64,000 bases of DNA from Dryocosmus kuriphilus (GCA_038277395.1 CM076190.1:231046082-231110081), one strand, 5' to 3'; numbered from the stretch's first letter, positions 8,696 through 21,260 are shown. Notes: a model not told the origin generated them from the letters alone. Translations and numbers: made by a program.

Positions 8696-10315
8696 GGAGA
8701 AGAATACATTTCAAAATCGAAGAATCCCGAAAAAGTTCATGTGCCAAGGAAAATTTTTACTCCTTTGCAATCTTGTTGCAAAAAGAAATGTTTTGAAACT
8801 ATTTCATTAACTGAACAAGAAAAGTCACATTCAACATTTTGGAAATTGGGGGATTACCACAAGCAGTCCATCTTTCTCAGTATGTTGATGAAGTGCAACG
8901 ATCCTAAAAAAGTTAATGCTCGTAAAATTCCAAGATTAGTAACTTGGTCGTATTTATTTTCCACTGTTGACAATGTAATCGTTGTGTGTAAGAAATTTGT
9001 AATGGGTCTTTTCAATTTGTCGCAGGACAGATTGAGAGTAGTACAGCGTAAAATAATAAATAATGAAAGCTTTGACGATGGCAGGGGGAGACATAAAAAT
9101 CGTGTAACAAAATTAACAGATGAAATGAAACAAATAATTCAAGAACATTGTTTATCCATGCCATTTCAAAAATCACATTATTCGCGAGAATCGACTGAGC
9201 TCAATTATTTTACGAATCCTGAACTAACTATAACGAAATTGTTTATAGAATTTTGTGACTATTACGTAAGTGTAACACAGGATCTCGATATGAAAAACTT
9301 GATAGATGAATCCACTTACGCGAAGTATTTCAATCGAAATTTAAATTTCGCTTTTAGTTTACCTCGTACTGATGTTTGTAATAGATGCTACGAAAGTGAT
9401 TTGGTAAATGTGCAATCTTCCGAAATCATGCTTCACAAACAAGAAGTAAAAGAATATAAAATCCTGAGAGAGAGGCTGATGTCTCAGGAAGGTGTGCTCT
9501 GCTGCGAATTCGACTATGCTCAAAATCTTGCATTACCCAAAATCCCGGTCAATGAACAATTCTACAAGAGATTGTTGTGGCTTTATCTGTTTAATGTTCA
9601 TGTTTATGATTCAGAACAGAGCTACATGTATCCTTTTTTAGAGGGAAGTGCCAAAAAGGGGGCAAATACCGTTTGCAGTTTTCTTAATCATGCAGTGGAA
9701 CAAGAATTTGATAAGATTCATCACAAAAAGATTGTTCTTTTTTCCGATGCAGCTGGTGGACAAAACAGAAATTACACAGTATTTGCATATCTTCTGACAC
9801 TTTCCATAAAATTGGAAGTTGATATCTGTCATGTGTTCCCCGTTCGTGGTCATTCATATTGTCAATGTGACCGGAATTTTGGATTGTACTCGCATAAAAA
9901 GAAAAAGTTAGAACGCATCGAAACTGCAGAAGAGTACATTAAATTAATAAGAAACTCTCGAGATCCTCCGTTCACTATCGTACAAAGTGCTCATAATCAT
10001 ATTTTACACGATTATGAAAAGTCATTTAAGACGACTGCACCACACCCTAAGAGTATGAAAATAAGTCAAGCATACGTTATCCACTATTTACCGAGTGGAA
10101 ACGTTCAAATTTTTGATAATTACAATGAAACAAATCCTTCCAAATTTAAAATTGAGCCGAAAGTAAAACTCGCGGAAATAGAAAGGTATCCCCCTGCAGT
10201 CATTGGAATAACTGACGCTAAAATGAAAGACGTAAAAAGCTTATTGAAGTATCTTACACCCAAAGGAAAAGCCTTCTTTAATGAATACTTTGAGTCCATA
10301 AAAAACAGCAAATAG
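8696..10315 (+). CDS. DDE-like protein of the arthropod DUF7869-type family
   Basis: The open frame runs from an apparent splice acceptor (TTTATTTGTAG, ending 8695) to the stop at 10313-10315. The first internal ATG at 8741 gives 524 residues, but the in-frame sequence before it (GEEYISKSKNPEKV) looks like true protein, so an upstream exon is probably missing or out of view. Counted from that ATG: a cysteine cluster CCKKKC at 12-17, CNRC at 213-216, CEFDYAQN with D258, FSDAAGGQNRN with D336, and GHSYCQCDRNFG with D377. These three acidic positions are arranged like an RNase-H-fold DDE nuclease. The family is widespread and uncharacterised in invertebrates. I saw no flanking inverted repeats. 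It could be an active or domesticated transposase. The frame is unbroken. Confidence 0.72.
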   Translation, partial: GEEYISKSKNPEKVHVPRKIFTPLQSCCKKKCFETISLTEQEKSHSTFWKLGDYHKQSIFLSMLMKCNDPKKVNARKIPRLVTWSYLFSTVDNVIVVCKKFVMGLFNLSQDRLRVVQRKIINNESFDDGRGRHKNRVTKLTDEMKQIIQEHCLSMPFQKSHYSRESTELNYFTNPELTITKLFIEFCDYYVSVTQDLDMKNLIDESTYAKYFNRNLNFAFSLPRTDVCNRCYESDLVNVQSSEIMLHKQEVKEYKILRERLMSQEGVLCCEFDYAQNLALPKIPVNEQFYKRLLWLYLFNVHVYDSEQSYMYPFLEGSAKKGANTVCSFLNHAVEQEFDKIHHKKIVLFSDAAGGQNRNYTVFAYLLTLSIKLEVDICHVFPVRGHSYCQCDRNFGLYSHKKKKLERIETAEEYIKLIRNSRDPPFTIVQSAHNHILHDYEKSFKTTAPHPKSMKISQAYVIHYLPSGNVQIFDNYNETNPSKFKIEPKVKLAEIERYPPAVIGITDAKMKDVKSLLKYLTPKGKAFFNEYFESIKNSK

Positions 10316-11118
10316 AAAGATGATTCTGTTCTTTCTTCTGATGAAGATTAAATTGTATGTAGTTCCTTTCTTACAAACACATAAAAAATTAAATAAAATT
10401 CATGAATATTTTGTTAACTTATTTTCGTTTAACTGTTATTCCTTAAAAAATGTTATAATATCATACTATAAGCAAAAACTCACTAGCGAGAGAACGTGGC
10501 ACAGCGGAAAGTCTCAAAGTACATAGAACGCTCGAAAACTCCAGCGTTGACGTTCACTAAAATCATAACTACTCCTAAACCATTAAATATTTTGATCTGA
10601 AACTTTCCAAAAAACTTCATTACACCTTTCTCCGAATTTTTATCGCGAGAAGTATTTGCCTGCTCAAAATTCTCTCGCTAAACGAAACGCTGGAAGTTAC
10701 AAATGTTCGATTCGCGCCGAGCATCAGAAAAAAATTAATAACAATTTTTAAAAACAACGATTTTGAATTCCTATTAGATTGTCAATCGAAGGACATCCTA
10801 AAGCACATTCCCTGAAATTTTCATTAAAAAATTTCAAAAACTGAAGCACTGAGCACGAGTTGAAGCTAAAAAAAAGGATTAAAATCGTGTTTTTCAAAAA
10901 AGTCAGTTTTTTGGCTTTATTTTGAAAACTACAAAAGCTATAACTTTTTCTCTAGAGGAAAAAAGATACGCAATAAAATTTGATGTTCAGATATGCCCTT
11001 TAAAAATTTTTAATCGAAAATTTGTTTTTAAGCCTCCAGGGGACTACGTTTTCGCTCGAGAAAATTGTATGTGGGGTTATACGATCCGGACCCTCAATTG
11101 CGGCTGAAGTCTCAATAT
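10316..11118. other. No gene seen
   Basis: AT-rich sequence after the DDE-like gene. Short related motifs (CTAGCGAGAGAACG near 10482 and TTCTCTCGCTAAACG near 10670) lie in inverted orientation and may mark a decayed foldback. No coding sequence could be supported. Confidence 0.4.
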
Positions 11119-14100
11119 TAGGGTGGGTCATTTTAACACTTTTTTCTCTGATTGGAAACGGCTACCTGGGAAAAGTGTTCCACCTATACCAGAAAAACAC
11201 TTGAAAAATCTGTTTCAAGTCGGTTAATATCTTCTGTTCGTTCCTTGAGTTTAATTTTTTAAATTTTAGATAAAAAAAACACTAAAAGTTAGGCTTTTCC
11301 TAGAATGGGCCCGGCTGCGTTACTAATGCGTTCTAAGGGTTTATCGGCGATGAAAAGTCATCATATAGAACCACAAACTCAAAATCGAGACCCAAAAATA
11401 GTCCTAGTTCAAATGCCAGGGGGTGAGGGAGGGGGTAAGAATGCGTGTTTTCGGGTAAAACGAAGCAGTGTTTGTACAGCATTTTGCTCACTTTCTAGCA
11501 CCAAAGAAAGTGACCCCAGAGCCCACAAGCGTCCTCCTTACCCCTTACTGCAACCCTATCCCCACCAACCGGGATAATTTCCCTCGCACCCTGCCATGTG
11601 GTCTGGTTGAGTGGAGCGTGCGACCCGTTCGACTGAGACAATTGTCATATTCCATAAATTCAACGAACTATCTTTGTTCGCTTTCGACAAATTTCGGCAA
11701 ACCTATGATTTCGTGCGCCGCACGAAATTTTGCTTATTACTTCATAGACATTTTATAAAGTATTTCTTTTTGTCAAGTGTCAGGTGCGAATTTCGCATTT
11801 ATACAAAATTACATAGAACAGCCTGCATGCGCTTTGAAAGGCTGACGGAAAGATTTAATTTAATTTAAAATAGCTAGGCAGTGCCGGTAGTGTAGTAGCC
11901 TTCGCCTAATTTTCTACAGTTATTTTTCAAACCTTAAATCAAATGAGTTCTATCAAGTTTTATTGTTATAATTTATAAGATACCAAAAATTAATATAATT
12001 TGGAATTGCAGTACACGACTGCGCATTTTGACCAGTCGCCACTGTTGTGGATATTTGTCGTGGCTGGCCTATCTTGCACTTAGCCTCTTTTTGTTTTAAT
12101 ACCAGCGCGAACCTGAACAGTAGATACTTCTGACGACTTTGCTAGTTGTTTGTGGTTGTCATTATTTTCTTAACTGTTCATAGTTTCTAAGCCTCCACGA
12201 TGGCAAAATTTTCAGAGGGATCTAGTCCAATGTCCAATATTTGACCATCTTAAAGAATTTGATAAAACGGTTTTGCCTTCATAGGCTGACGTTTTAAGGT
12301 GTTGCCAAGAAACCAGAAGGGCAGTAGAGTGGGGTGTCAATCTGGTGGCAACAGGAAGCGTTCATTTCAGAATATCGCGAATGAAGTAACTCTGAAATTA
12401 ATGGGAATTTGGAAATCTTCTTCTATTCTGACAGTCTCCGGGATGCGCGTCAAACAACTCATACTAGATTTTCACTCAAAATACATAACCCTTAAAGCTC
12501 TTTTTAAAGCAAACCCGCATCAGATAACACAAAGGAGAAAAGACTGCATCATTCAGGGAGGATTCCTCAAAATTATTTTATGTTGCCTTTTGTAAATGCA
12601 AGTATTTGGCTTGCTACTCCTGCCACAAAGAGAAGAAAGATCCACTCATTGAGCAGGCTCTTTATTTTGACCAAAAAAGTTCTCGATTGATCTTCTTCTA
12701 GTTATTCGATCGTTCTGAAATAGAAAAATTGATTAAGAGAGCAGAACGAGCTGTAAAATGAATGAAACTTGAACGGGGATACGGTGGTTCATTTTCTTCT
12801 TCATTGTCTATAAAAAATAATATTGATACTTACTTTGATGGGAAAAGTGATGAAGAAGGCGCTCAGAAGTATGGTATAAGTTCACGGGACGTCGTCCACG
12901 TAGACAGGTTTGATTTCCGAGGAAAGCTCTCAAAATATAACTTCTGATTCTATAGTGATTGACAAAAACAAGATAAATCAGGCATTAAATTGAAAGATCA
13001 AGCACAACTTCAAAATCCTGCATGTGCTGTATACTTTGATGGCAGAAAGGATGCAACTTTGACAGCTATTGAGTTAATAAAGGAGGAACATATTGCCTTA
13101 GTAGATGAGCCTGGTTCACTGTACGTAGGCCATGTTTCTACTCGGTCAGCCTCTGCTCAAGATGAGTGTGATGCTATTTTTAATTATGTCACGAGAGATC
13201 TTAACGTCGATTTCGATGAAGTCCTTACTGCTGGTTGCGATGGCACAAATACAAACACAGGATGGAAGGCAGGCATTTCTCGAAAACTGGAAGAAAGAAT
13301 TGGGCGTCCTTTGCAATGGGCAGTTTGCCTTTACATTTTAATGAGCAAGCATTCAGAGCTCTTTCTACACTTATTGGCGGGTCTTCTTCTGGTCCAAATA
13401 TTTACGCATGTCCAATAGGATCAAAGCTTCTAAATTGCAAGACACTTACGGTTGCGAAATACAAATATATAGAATGTGACTGACCTGATATGAATCCAAA
13501 AGAACTCAGCAAGTATCAGAGGTATCTCTACGTAATAGCAAAAGCTATTCACTATGGGGAACGCTCAGTCGAACTTGCATCTCGAAAGCCAGATCCTATT
13601 AACCAGGCTCACTGTCTTACCACTGCAAATAGATTGCTAAGATTGTGCATGTCAATTAAAAGGCCAACAAAGAAAATGGAAGTAACAGTGAAGTTCTTAT
13701 TAACAGTATACGTACCTTTGTGGTTCACCATAAGAAAGAAAAAGCCAACTTCTGATGGTTGCCGTCATCTCTTCGAAGCCATCAAGTGGTCAAGGTATCT
13801 TCCTTTGAAGTACCGAATGGTGGTGATTGCATGAGTTTGGACCAGCGCATTCTTCGCGAAGCTGAAAACCTTCTCCTTGGAATGGTAACGGATCCAAGGC
13901 TTACCGTTCGCAGAGATGCACTGGAGAGAATCCTGAAAGCAAAAGAGGGACAAGAAAATGCTTTAGAATCTCAATTAAGGTATAATATTATCCCAAAGCT
14001 TAATTTTGAGGCAAATGATTATACAGAGATGATTATGTGGGACCAGATTGATGTTTCGATCAATTTCCTTCCAGTTTTTAAGAACATAACAGCAGTTGAA

Positions 14101-14825
14101 CTTACCTATAATATTTCCGCGTCTGACGGTGTGGCACCTGAATGGAACTTCACGTTTTTTCCTGGTCACGCTGCTGTTGCGGAGAGAACTGTGAAGTTAA
14201 TCACGGAAGCCTCAGCCAAAGTCATCGGCCCCGAAGCTCGTGAGAGGCATATAAGGTCAACCCTCCACTCTCGACAAGCTGTCCCCTTATTTGATATTAA
14301 GAGGTAATTTGTGAGTGTTTTTGAAGGCGCTGATTCGTAATATATACACGTTCTACATATCGTTGGTTGGTGGGGTAGGGTGTGGGTGGAGACCGATGTG
14401 CAGCGACCTCCACGTGGTGGGCTCTAGGTCATTTTCTATAGTGCTAGAAAGTGAGGAAAGAGCTGCACAAGCACTGCTTCGTTTTACCCGAAAGCATGCA
14501 TTTTTATCCCCCCCCCCCCCCTCACCTTGGCGTTTGAACTAGGACCATTTTTGGGTCTCGATTTTCAGTTGGTGGTTCTATATGATGAACTTTCATCGCC
14601 GGTAAACCCTTAGAACGCATTACAATCGCAGCCGGGCCTATTTTAGAAAAAGCCTAACTTTTAGTGTTTTTACATAAATTTCAAAAATTGAACCTCAAAG
14701 AACGAACAGAAGATATTGACCGACTTGGAACAGATTTTGCAAGCGCGTTTCTAGTATAGGTGGTCCATTTTTTCCCTGGTAGTCGTTTCTAATTAGAGGA
14801 AAAAGTGTTAAAATGACCCACCCTA
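11119..14825 (+). mobile_element. DNA transposon with about 450-bp terminal inverted repeats
   Basis: The left end begins TAGGGTGGGTCATTTTAAC and the right end is its reverse complement, finishing at 14825. The arms span about 11121-11573 and 14361-14823 and match along their length with scattered differences and indels. The outermost TA on each side is compatible with a TA target duplication, although the TIR itself starts with the same bases. Between the arms lies one decayed transposase gene in the same orientation. Confidence 0.85.
12299..14307 (+). pseudogene. Decayed transposase of an unclassified DDE family
   Basis: Coding fragments in several frames, in the expected order. The N-terminal piece (12299-12595) contains IWKSSSILTVSGMRV. 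The next (12990-13380) has YFDGRKDATL and GCDGTNTNTGWKAG, probable first and second catalytic aspartates. A middle piece (13490-13834) has INQAHCLTTANRLLRLCMS. The C-terminal piece (13831-14307) has PGHAAVAERTVKLITEAS and ends in FDIKR. The same family at 51.3-52.7 kb shows CLLHFNELPLRHLF, a CxxH motif after the second aspartate, as in hAT- and Mutator-like nucleases. Frameshifts and stops separate the pieces, so it is dead. I cannot assign a superfamily. Confidence 0.7.
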
Positions 14826-16030
14826 CACATCATGTTTCTATATTTGCAACAAACTTAGGATAATTGTGTTTTTGACGTATCTCAATTCGACGCTGAATTC
14901 AAAAGTTAAAAATTCGAAATGGCCAATCCAATATGGTGGTCAAAACCTTAAAACTTTGAATATTTGCATGAAACTTGGAGTGGTGGAACTTTTGAGGTCG
15001 CTGTATTCGAATTAGACGTCAACAGTTAAAAATTGAAAACAGTGCATTTAATGCGTCGGCCAAAACTTCTAAAATTTGATCCATATGCATTTTTCAGGAA
15101 GCACCTGTTTATTTATTTTTCTTTTTGGTAACAACTTTTTAGTATTTTAAATACATTTTCATTAAGTGTCTCGCGCGTTGCACTCGAATAGAGTTTGTCC
15201 AAAACGTGACATTTTTTTGTAACTTGGGCCAAACACGTTTTTTTTTTTTTTTGTAAAATTTTTCACTTTTTAAAGCAAAAACTATGCGTCCTATCAAAAA
15301 ATGGTCTCAAGCAAATATGTAAACCTTTTTGAGGTGAATAATTTTTCTAAGCGTTTTCATAGCTTCTCGCATAGTTTCACCTGAAAATGGAATTCTCAAT
15401 TTTTAATAACATTTGTAGTGTTTAACAGAAAAAAGATACGTCATATAGGAGAAAGTATAAAGGAAATTTGTATAATATTTCGAAATAAGCAACACCAATT
15501 CATACATTTTTTTCCTATCTGGCATAGTTTGGTGGGAAAATTGAATCCTTGGTGAACTAAACCCCTTCCTTCCTATTCTTTCCCTCGTCTCCTTCTGTTT
15601 CTGCTTTGTTTAAAAACACAACCAGAAACTAATTACAAAACAGGCCAACTTTTCTGTGTTCACGCAACACCCTCATCAAGGCAACAGCAAATTCTAAATA
15701 AAAATAATATAACACACCAGCTCTGCGTGGTCGCAACGATGTTCTACCCTTGAGACCTGACTAAGTATTAAGAAAATAAAGAAACGGTAGTTGAGGCCTA
15801 TAAAAATATTCGTCCAACACTTAAATTTCCTTACGAGATAGACAAAATAGGAAAACTATTTTTTGGACCTAGATTTAACAAGAACTCCAGGTGGGATTAT
15901 TTATAGTAATTGATTTAGAAAGAGTACATATTAGGTAGAATTTTGAAATTTTTTGTGAAACTTTTTGTTTCTTATATAGGTAGCCACTCAATATAACATT
16001 AACAATTATTATTATTATCATTATTATTAT
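14826..16030. other. No gene seen; degenerate repeat
   Basis: Two related segments about 123 bp apart (around 14888 and 15011) share GACG...AGTTAAAAATT followed by GGCC/GGCCAAAAC. The rest is AT-rich with poly-T runs near 15240. It ends in an (ATT)n-like run at 16003-16030, which is the 3' tail of the adjacent minus-strand LINE. Confidence 0.4.
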
Positions 16031-17570
16031 GGTGTAGTTTTGCGAACTCGGAAGTTCATTGCCTCACCTACCCAGAACCGCCACGCATCTCTATCCTGTG
16101 CATTTTCCATCTAGTTTAATTAATCATGTCCTAGCTCTTTTAGACCATACCTTACGTTTTTTTTCCCATCTGTTTCTCGGTCTGCCTAGAGGTCTCTTAC
16201 TAATAGGTTTCCCTCTCAAAACACTTGCGCCACTGTTCTTTCGTTTCCCATTCTTGCAACATGTCCCGCCCAGCTTAATTTGCGCACTTTCATTACTCTA
16301 TTAACATTTCCTGGCCCGTAGAGTACATGCAGCTCATCATTGTGCAGTTTTCTTTATTCACCATCCTCTCCGTCCCATTTGGGACCACAGATTTTTCAAA
16401 GTACCTTATTTTCGAATAATCTAAACCTGTTCTCCACTCCTCTCGTCAGCGTCCACGTTTCGCACCCGTACATGACGACCGGTATTATTATCGCTTTGTA
16501 AATTCTTACTTTGATGTTTCTAGGTGACGATCGCGATTTTAGTAATGTTTTTGTTGCATAGTAGCAACCATTGCCAGCGTGCAGCCGCCTGTTGATTTCC
16601 ATTTTAATGTTATTGTCGCTAGTCATAATAGTCCCGAGGTATTTAAATTCATTAACTCTTTCAAATTTCATACTTCCGGCCATTAAATCACCCTCTTCAT
16701 TGCTTTGTTCTGATCTGTCGGCGATCAAATTTTTGTCTTCGATTCACTAACTTCTAAACCTATTTCCTTGGATTTTGTGATCAAGATTTCCGCATTTTTA
16801 GCTGCCGTTTCTCTATCATCCCCGCGTAAGTCGAAATCATCCGCATATCCGAGAATTTGTATTATCCCATTGAGGGTAGCACCGGGCGGATTCGTTTGTA
16901 CTTTCCTGACCACGTATTCTAAAACTAAGTTAAAAAGGATACACGAAAGCGCATTGCCCTGTTTCTGGCCATCGTGAATCAAAAACTCTTCAGTTAAACT
17001 TCCATTTACGCGTACCCTACCCCTACTGCCGCCTAAGCAAACTTCGATAAGTCTAACCAATTTCCTTAGTACACCCAAGAACTCCAGAATTCAGTACATT
17101 CGTGCGCATATAATAGAATCGTAAGCTTTTTTGAAGTCGATAAATAGCTGATATTTTGCTTCATTAAATTCCCATTTCTTTTCTAACAGTTGTCTAATTG
17201 TAAACATTTGATCGCCTGTAGACCGGTTTTGGCGGAATCCACGCTGGTAATCCCCAATAATTTCCTCAGCAAAAAGGCGTCAGTGTACTTAAGATTACGT
17301 TGGTCAGGATCGTATAGCACGAAGGCACAAGAGAAATTCCCCGATATTTGTTACAGTTCGTTTTATCGCCTTTTTTAAAAATGGGTATAATAATAGACGT
17401 TTTCCATTCCTCCGGTATACGTTCTGTTTTGGACATTGGGCGCATTAATTTACAAATTTGGGTTGTGAGGCGACGGCCCCCATTTTTTATCAGCTATGAC
17501 GGTAGATCGTCAATGGTGTCCAATGTCCAATGTAGCAGCAGGATTTTCCCCTTACAAGATTTTTAGTTTT
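16031..17570 (-). pseudogene. RTE-like LINE, 5'-truncated
   Basis: The conserved order of a LINE reverse transcriptase reads leftwards on the minus strand. It begins with a IIPIFKKGDK-like segment near 17390 and a GFRQNRST-like segment near 17225, then FIDFKKAYDSI-like sequence near 17130. After these come GQKQGNALSCILFNLVLE and LGYADDFDLRG (16725-17078) and the C-terminal region with FKYLGTIMTSDNNIKMEINR and YGCETWTL (16396-16728). Below 16396 the C-terminal end is still recognisable (KISKRPLGR-like). The YADD catalytic box is intact, but stops and frameshifts are present. The 3' end is an (ATT)n-like tail at 16003-16030, typical of the RTE clade. No endonuclease domain remains. Confidence 0.8.
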
Positions 17571-17860
17571 GGTTCGGGTAGGGTTTCGAGGTGGATACAC
17601 GCTGGACTTCGGCTTGGTAGAACCCACCTATTACGTACGGACCACAAAGGGTGAAACCCTCCACACCGTGGCTGTCGTGTACCTATTTTTTACCAAAGTG
17701 GGATCGCCACACCCACGACTGGTTCCTATCAGCTCTCCGCGACTGCTTATTCTTGTATTCGCAGTCAACCTCAGAAACTGTTCAACCTCAAGGGCCGTTC
17801 CTCTATCCGCAACCTGACGACGCGCTGTGTAGTGGTGATAGGAATCCACCGAGCAGTTGA
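17571..17860 (-). other. LINE 5'-leader-like sequence
   Basis: GC-richer than its surroundings. The minus strand carries AGGTTGCGGATAGAGGAACG (17797-17816), the motif also found in the leaders of the R4/NeSL-like LINE (26748-26767) and the R1-like LINE (38669-38689). Neighbouring text around 17735-17765 also resembles 26690-26720. I read it as a leftover leader of an R4/NeSL-like copy. Confidence 0.5.
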
Positions 17861-17920
17861 ACATTCGATAAAAAATAAAATGTCTGTAATCAAGGGTTTG
17901 GTTTATAGAGCTATGTGTCT

Positions 17921-18264
17921 GTCCTATGTGTTTTTCACACACAAACTTTAAACACAGACAAGAATACATGGTTTTCCAATCGTTAGCGACAAAATTTGAT
18001 TGAGAAATATATCGAAATTGGAATTGAACAAGGCAAAAGCAAACGTAACGAATATTTATTTTCTGGTGTTCCAGAAGGAGAGACAGACAAATAATTATTC
18101 TAACATATCGGTCCCTCCATACTTTGGTCAAATTTCCAAAACTATTCATAGAGTTAACAATTGTTCAGAGGTTGTATCTTTTCTGAAATTTTTATAACAC
18201 ATAGTAGAATGGTTGATTAACTAACGACATACTTTGGACCATATTGTGTTTATTAAAGCGAGGT
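17921..18264. repeat. Dispersed repeat A, copy 1
   Basis: About 344 bp closely similar, in the same orientation, to the last 344 bp of the window (63657-64000). Shared landmarks include AAAATTTGATTGAGAAATAT, CCATACTTTGGTCAAATTTC and ATATTGTGTTTATTAA. It contains no ORF that agrees between copies. Confidence 0.85.
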
Positions 18265-18360
18265 TACACCAGTACGGAAAATAAGAATTCCCCTCATTAG
18301 ACATCAAAATTTATATTCCTTGAGTTCATATAATTATTGGTATCCAGGTGAATCGTGTTG

Positions 18361-18957
18361 TTTTTATTTCAATGCTTTTCCAAAGTGCGAAATCATAATA
18401 TTCCTGTGTCGGGTCCAATGATTCAAACTAAAACCTTGGAGGTACCTAAAGAAACCGGACCTACTGATATCAAAGCTTGTAACAGCTGGTTGGAAAAATG
18501 TCGTCTCAGACATAATGTTTCTTATAATAACATTTGCGGAGAATCTTCTGCTGTGAGTATAGATATTATAGACGAACGGAAAAATAAGTTGCCAAGTATC
18601 ATACATGGTTATAAACAAGCAGGTCTTTTAATGCTGACGAGTTGGGACTCTTTTTCCAGTATTTACTTGAAAAGAATATGCGTTTAAAAGGTGAAGCTTA
18701 TTCTGGCGGTAAAAGTTCGAAATAGGGATTGACAGTACTTCTGTGTTCGAATATTATCGGTGAGGAAGAAAAGAAAGCCTATAGTTATCGGCAAAGCTGC
18801 TAAACCTAGCTGCTTCAAGGGACTCGACTTAAAAAACTTCCTTCTTCATTGGAAGCACAAAAAAGTCTCGTATGACTCGAGACATAATGGCTGGATAGCT
18901 GATGGAACTCGAAAGAAACGTAAAGTAGCAGAAAATAAAAATCGTCCTTTATCGTAA
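18361..18957 (+). pseudogene. Tigger/pogo-like (CENP-B-type) transposase relic
   Basis: The first frame (to 18687) has HNIPVSGPMIQTKTLEV and SWLEKCRLRHNVSY, the CENP-B-type HTH of Tigger transposases, followed by ICGESSAV and LPSIIHGY. The later frame (to 18957) has KKRKPIVIGKAAKPSCFKG and LHWKHKK, which in this family follow the first catalytic aspartate. Frameshifts near 18640-18690 and the missing C-terminal half make it a pseudogene. No inverted repeats were found. Confidence 0.75.
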
Positions 18958-19380
18958 TTAATAATAATACTTTGAAAAAATGACTGTCACTTCATTAACT
19001 TTGGATTTGCAAGATATGCTGCGTAATGTACCTTTTTTTAGCTACTTTCCGGTATTCAAAAAAATGGACCTACGAATCCACCTATAATGCTCTATAATCG
19101 TGTAAAAATAAGTACGTTTCCTTCTTTAAATTTTAAGAACGGGCTTTCTATAAAAATAGCTAAAAAATATTCGGCCTTCATCGAGTCATACTATATATAT
19201 TATGAAGAACATAATTTCTGTCCACTATTGCAAGAAAGTTACCATTAGATATTCTTCATTGCAGAACTCAGAAACACAAGCAGAATACCTTGATAAAATG
19301 AGAGTCTATTTGCATCATAATTGAATGAACTTGAATAAGGCATTATACAATAAAAATGCAGAGGGTGCATGAACGATGTT
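18958..19380. other. No gene seen
   Basis: AT-rich filler between the Tigger relic and the next LINE relic. Short open stretches give no recognisable domain. Confidence 0.4.
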
Positions 19381-19394
19381 ACGTAATATCATCT

Positions 19395-21260
19395 TCAAGA
19401 GCGCATCTGAAGAGTGGAACTGCGATTGCAGGAAGAATGAATGGAGCTGCTTGGTGGAATGATGAAATCCGCGTCGTAGATAACGCGAAGTGATTTCGAA
19501 CGAAATAAGAGGCTATCCTGAAATGTGTAAAGAAGACTAGGAAAGAAAGTGGTAGTAATGAGTTGATCGGAATTAAGAATGCTGATGGTGACATGGTGTG
19601 GGATATAGACAAAGTGAAGGAATGCGTGAAAGTTTTTTTCGAGAAACTGTGTGGAGGTGAAGCTATAGAGCATAACAACTGCGGTAAAGAAGAAGTTACA
19701 TTAGAAAATTTCTCTGAACGTGCCGAGGTAGAAGCTAGCGTCTTCAGCATTATGGCAGTGAGTAAGAATCTGAAGAACGGTAAGGCTGCTGGCGTAGATG
19801 GAATTACGAATGAAATTCTTAAAAACGGCGAAGAATTTCTGTTTTTCTAGTTGAGGGAATTGATGAACATGAGTTCTATGAATGGAGAAGTTGCAAATGA
19901 TTGAAGCTATCAGCTTACTTGTTACACCAGGCAAAGTATTTAGCAAAATACTTATTCGCGAAGTCATGGAAATAGCGAAAGACAAGGTATGAGAGGTCCA
20001 AAGCGGATTTATGCCAGGGAGATCATATGCAGATGAAGTGCTTAGCTTGCAGCTGATTAAAAAAAAAGATTTAGAGTAAACAAAAATGTTTTCTGCACGT
20101 TCATTGACCTGGAGAAAGCTTTCGACAAGGAAGATAGAGTTAAATTTTGGGAGTTTCTGATGGAGTATAGAATAAATGGTTGTCTTCTTAAATCAACTAA
20201 AGCAATATATGAAGGTTGTAGAGCGAGCGTAAGGGTAAATGGACAACTGAGTGATTGGTATGATACCAGGCAGGGAGTCAGGCATGGTTTCGTTATGTGG
20301 TCGGGGTTACTTAATATATATGGATGATTGTCTACGAACGGCGCGCTTAGACGAAGAAGGTTTTGACCTCGGAACAGTGAAGGTATGCAGTTGGACTTTC
20401 GCAGAGGATGAAGCACTTATGGCAGAATCTGCCGAAAATTTTCAGAGAATGTTGAGCAGACTGAGTGATAGCGAGAAGAGTATTGGTTTAAAGATCAATG
20501 TAAATAAAACAAAGATTATCGTGTTCGAAGGAAACGATGAGAAAACAGTATGCAATATTTCTCTAAATAGTGAGGGATTTGAACAAGTTGATCACTTTGT
20601 GTATTTTAGAAGCTTATTTACTGTTGACAGAAAGGTAGATGGAGAAATTTTTACACGTATAAACGAAGTTAGTAAAGATCTAGGCAGTGTAGAAGCCATT
20701 AAAAGAAATAAAAATGTGACAAATGAAGTCATAATTGCAATATATAATTCTGTACTTGCACTTACTTTGCTGTATTGTAGCGAGACACGGAGAGGCCAGA
20801 AAGTGCTAGAAGTAAAGTGAACGCGGTTGGAATGCGTTTCCTGCGGAATATTTGAGGTAAAACGCTAATAAATAAAGTCAAAAGCGAGTAGGTTTGGAAA
20901 GAATGTCGCGTAGCAGAAGCTCTGATGGACAAGAGTAAAAGACATTTGTTGAGATGGTTTGGTCATGTTGGGAGAATGGATGAAGAACATTTAACGAAGC
21001 AAGTAGTATATCTCGGAAAATGAACGGTCACGCATCGAGAAGTAGACCGACGAAAGAGTGTTGAGAATATGTGAAAAAGACTCGCAAGCGATATGATATA
21101 AATAACCATAGGAATACAAGAGCTTGCATGAAAAAGTGCATGGATATAAAAGAAGCAAAAGCTGGAGGTCAGGATAGTGATGTATGGCGAAAAATAGTCT
21201 ATATGGAATGTGTGATGATCGCCTGAAACGAATGATTTTGGATACTCATGGGACCTGGTG
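19395..21260 (+). pseudogene. Degenerate LINE reverse transcriptase
   Basis: Fragments in order include KNGKAAGVDGITNEILK (about 19770), FIDLEKAFDKEDRVKFWEF (about 20100), RASVRVNGQLSDWYDTRQGV (about 20225), then WTFAEDEALMAESAENFQ (20390-20440) and the C-terminal RWFGHVGRMDEEHLTKQV near 20955. The catalytic box reads FAEDEA, where F/YADD is expected, so the active site is lost in addition to the stops and frameshifts. The clade is not certain. Confidence 0.72.

Noticed and set aside
17631..18149. 172-codon minus-strand ORF
   Set aside because: It spans a LINE leader and repeat A; no domain, and the frame is not kept in the second copy of repeat A.
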